Source: an uncultured Bacilli bacterium (GTDB taxonomy: Bacteria > Bacillota_I > Bacilli_A > RF39 > UBA660). From it: a stretch of 5,216 nucleotides of DNA. The stretch is taken from NCBI GenBank assembly GCA_951800155.1, contig CATOJL010000103.1:1-5216 (forward strand). The letters run 5' to 3'. Below the pieces are notes generated by a model. The model was given only the letters and a program-made list of their open reading frames with translations, ran no database searches and was not told the DNA's origin. This document shows, in pieces, positions 4,852 through 5,216 of this stretch. The translations under genes and the position numbers were made by a program. Position 1 is the stretch's first letter. Each line of letters begins with the position of its first letter.

Positions 4852-4868
4852 AAAATAAATGATAAAGT
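4840..4868 (+). promoter_or_regulatory. candidate promoter of the HTH gene
   Basis: TTGACT (4840-4845, 5/6 of the consensus) and TAAAGT (4863-4868, 4/6) are separated by 17 bases. Transcription would begin near 4875, giving a very short leader before ATG 4886. The inverted repeat at 4828-4851 covers the -35 box. Confidence 0.5.
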
Positions 4869-4885
4869 TAATTTAGGTGATTTGA

Positions 4886-5216
4886 ATGAATATAAAAATG
4901 ATACTAAAAGAATACAATTGTACTCTTTCTGAATTTGCAAATGCTTTATTCTTATCACGACCAACATTAAATTCCTATATAAAAGCATATGAAAACAACA
5001 CAAAAATACCAGATAAAAAATATCAAATTTTATTTGATAGATTATTTTCTAAGAAAATAGCTAAGGAACAATTTTATGAAATAATGGGAAAATGCAATAT
5101 ACTTGTTGCAAAAGATCAGATTTTGGAAACAACTGATTTATCACCAAAAAGAACTGATATAATTATTAGAATTATTGAGGATATGAAAGAAGATTTAAAT
5201 TCTGATAGTGCAGATG
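4886..5216 (+). CDS. unidentified protein with N-terminal HTH-like region (partial)
   Basis: The frame is open from ATG 4886 through the window end, 110 codons with no stop. AGGTGA (4875-4880) lies 5 bases before the ATG, a good SD. Residues 13-40 (TLSEFANALFLSRPTLNSYI and the following KAYEN) have the pattern of a helix-turn-helix: Leu-x-x-Phe-Ala-x-x-Leu, a turn around FLSRPT, then a recognition helix. An IPDKKYQILFDRLF segment follows, as in Xre-like or phage-repressor-like proteins where it helps fold the domain. From about residue 65 the chain is charged and helical (FYEIMGKC, later RIIEDMKEDLN) with no family I recognise. It could be a transcriptional regulator or the DNA-binding part of a larger accessory or defence protein. 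It begins just beyond a degraded region, which suggests it is newly arrived DNA. The rest of the gene lies to the right. Confidence 0.75.
   Translation, partial: MNIKMILKEYNCTLSEFANALFLSRPTLNSYIKAYENNTKIPDKKYQILFDRLFSKKIAKEQFYEIMGKCNILVAKDQILETTDLSPKRTDIIIRIIEDMKEDLNSDSAD

Noticed and set aside
4797..5003. upstream extension of the minus-strand permease frame
   Set aside because: It translates the tandem repeat (LHFLHFLHF) and the antisense of the HTH gene, with no permease similarity.

Overview
The window is strongly AT-rich and looks like low-GC Firmicutes (Bacilli or Clostridia) chromosome. Shine-Dalgarno sequences are of the AGGAGG or AGGTGA type, promoters are sigma-A-like, a CIRCE heat-shock operator is present, and the DacF-type carboxypeptidase has a Firmicutes-style layout. 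The standard genetic code fits, because UGA ends several frames and UGG encodes Trp. I cannot name a species.

Layout from left to right. Bases 1-262 are mobile-element scrap: the 3' end of a probable IS3-type transposase with its presumed right end, directly abutting the C-terminal tail of an Rpn-family (PD-(D/E)XK nuclease/transposase) gene. Then come an 88-aa orphan gene (343-609) and a complete ZIP-family metal transporter (731-1528), whose ribosome-binding site forms one arm of an inverted repeat. Bases 1529-2041 hold a perfect 14-bp hairpin and two short overlapping frames that look like decayed coding sequence. A complete D-alanyl-D-alanine carboxypeptidase (2042-3259) converges on a small heat-shock protein of the Hsp20 family (3709-3284, minus strand), and the two share a bidirectional terminator that contains both stop codons. 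The hsp20 gene has a near-consensus promoter whose -35 box lies inside a CIRCE element, so HrcA control is very likely.

From about 3900 to 4860 the DNA is a graveyard. It holds a DHH-family phosphoesterase pseudogene broken into three frame segments and lacking its catalytic core, an unidentified remnant with an in-frame stop, and the C-terminal 63 codons of a minus-strand SsuC/TauC-type ABC permease that keeps its terminator. The permease homology stops beside a 9-bp triplicated repeat. Immediately after this comes a well-formed promoter and ribosome-binding site driving a new rightward gene with an N-terminal helix-turn-helix-like region (4886 to the window edge). This may mark the border of an accessory island that continues to the right.

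The intact genes do not form one pathway. Metal uptake, cell-wall trimming and heat-shock protection are housekeeping or stress functions in separate transcription units, set between decayed and mobile DNA. The window by itself shows no complete new system. The best leads are the CIRCE-controlled solo hsp20, the possible expression switch in front of the ZIP gene, and the truncated HTH gene at the right edge.
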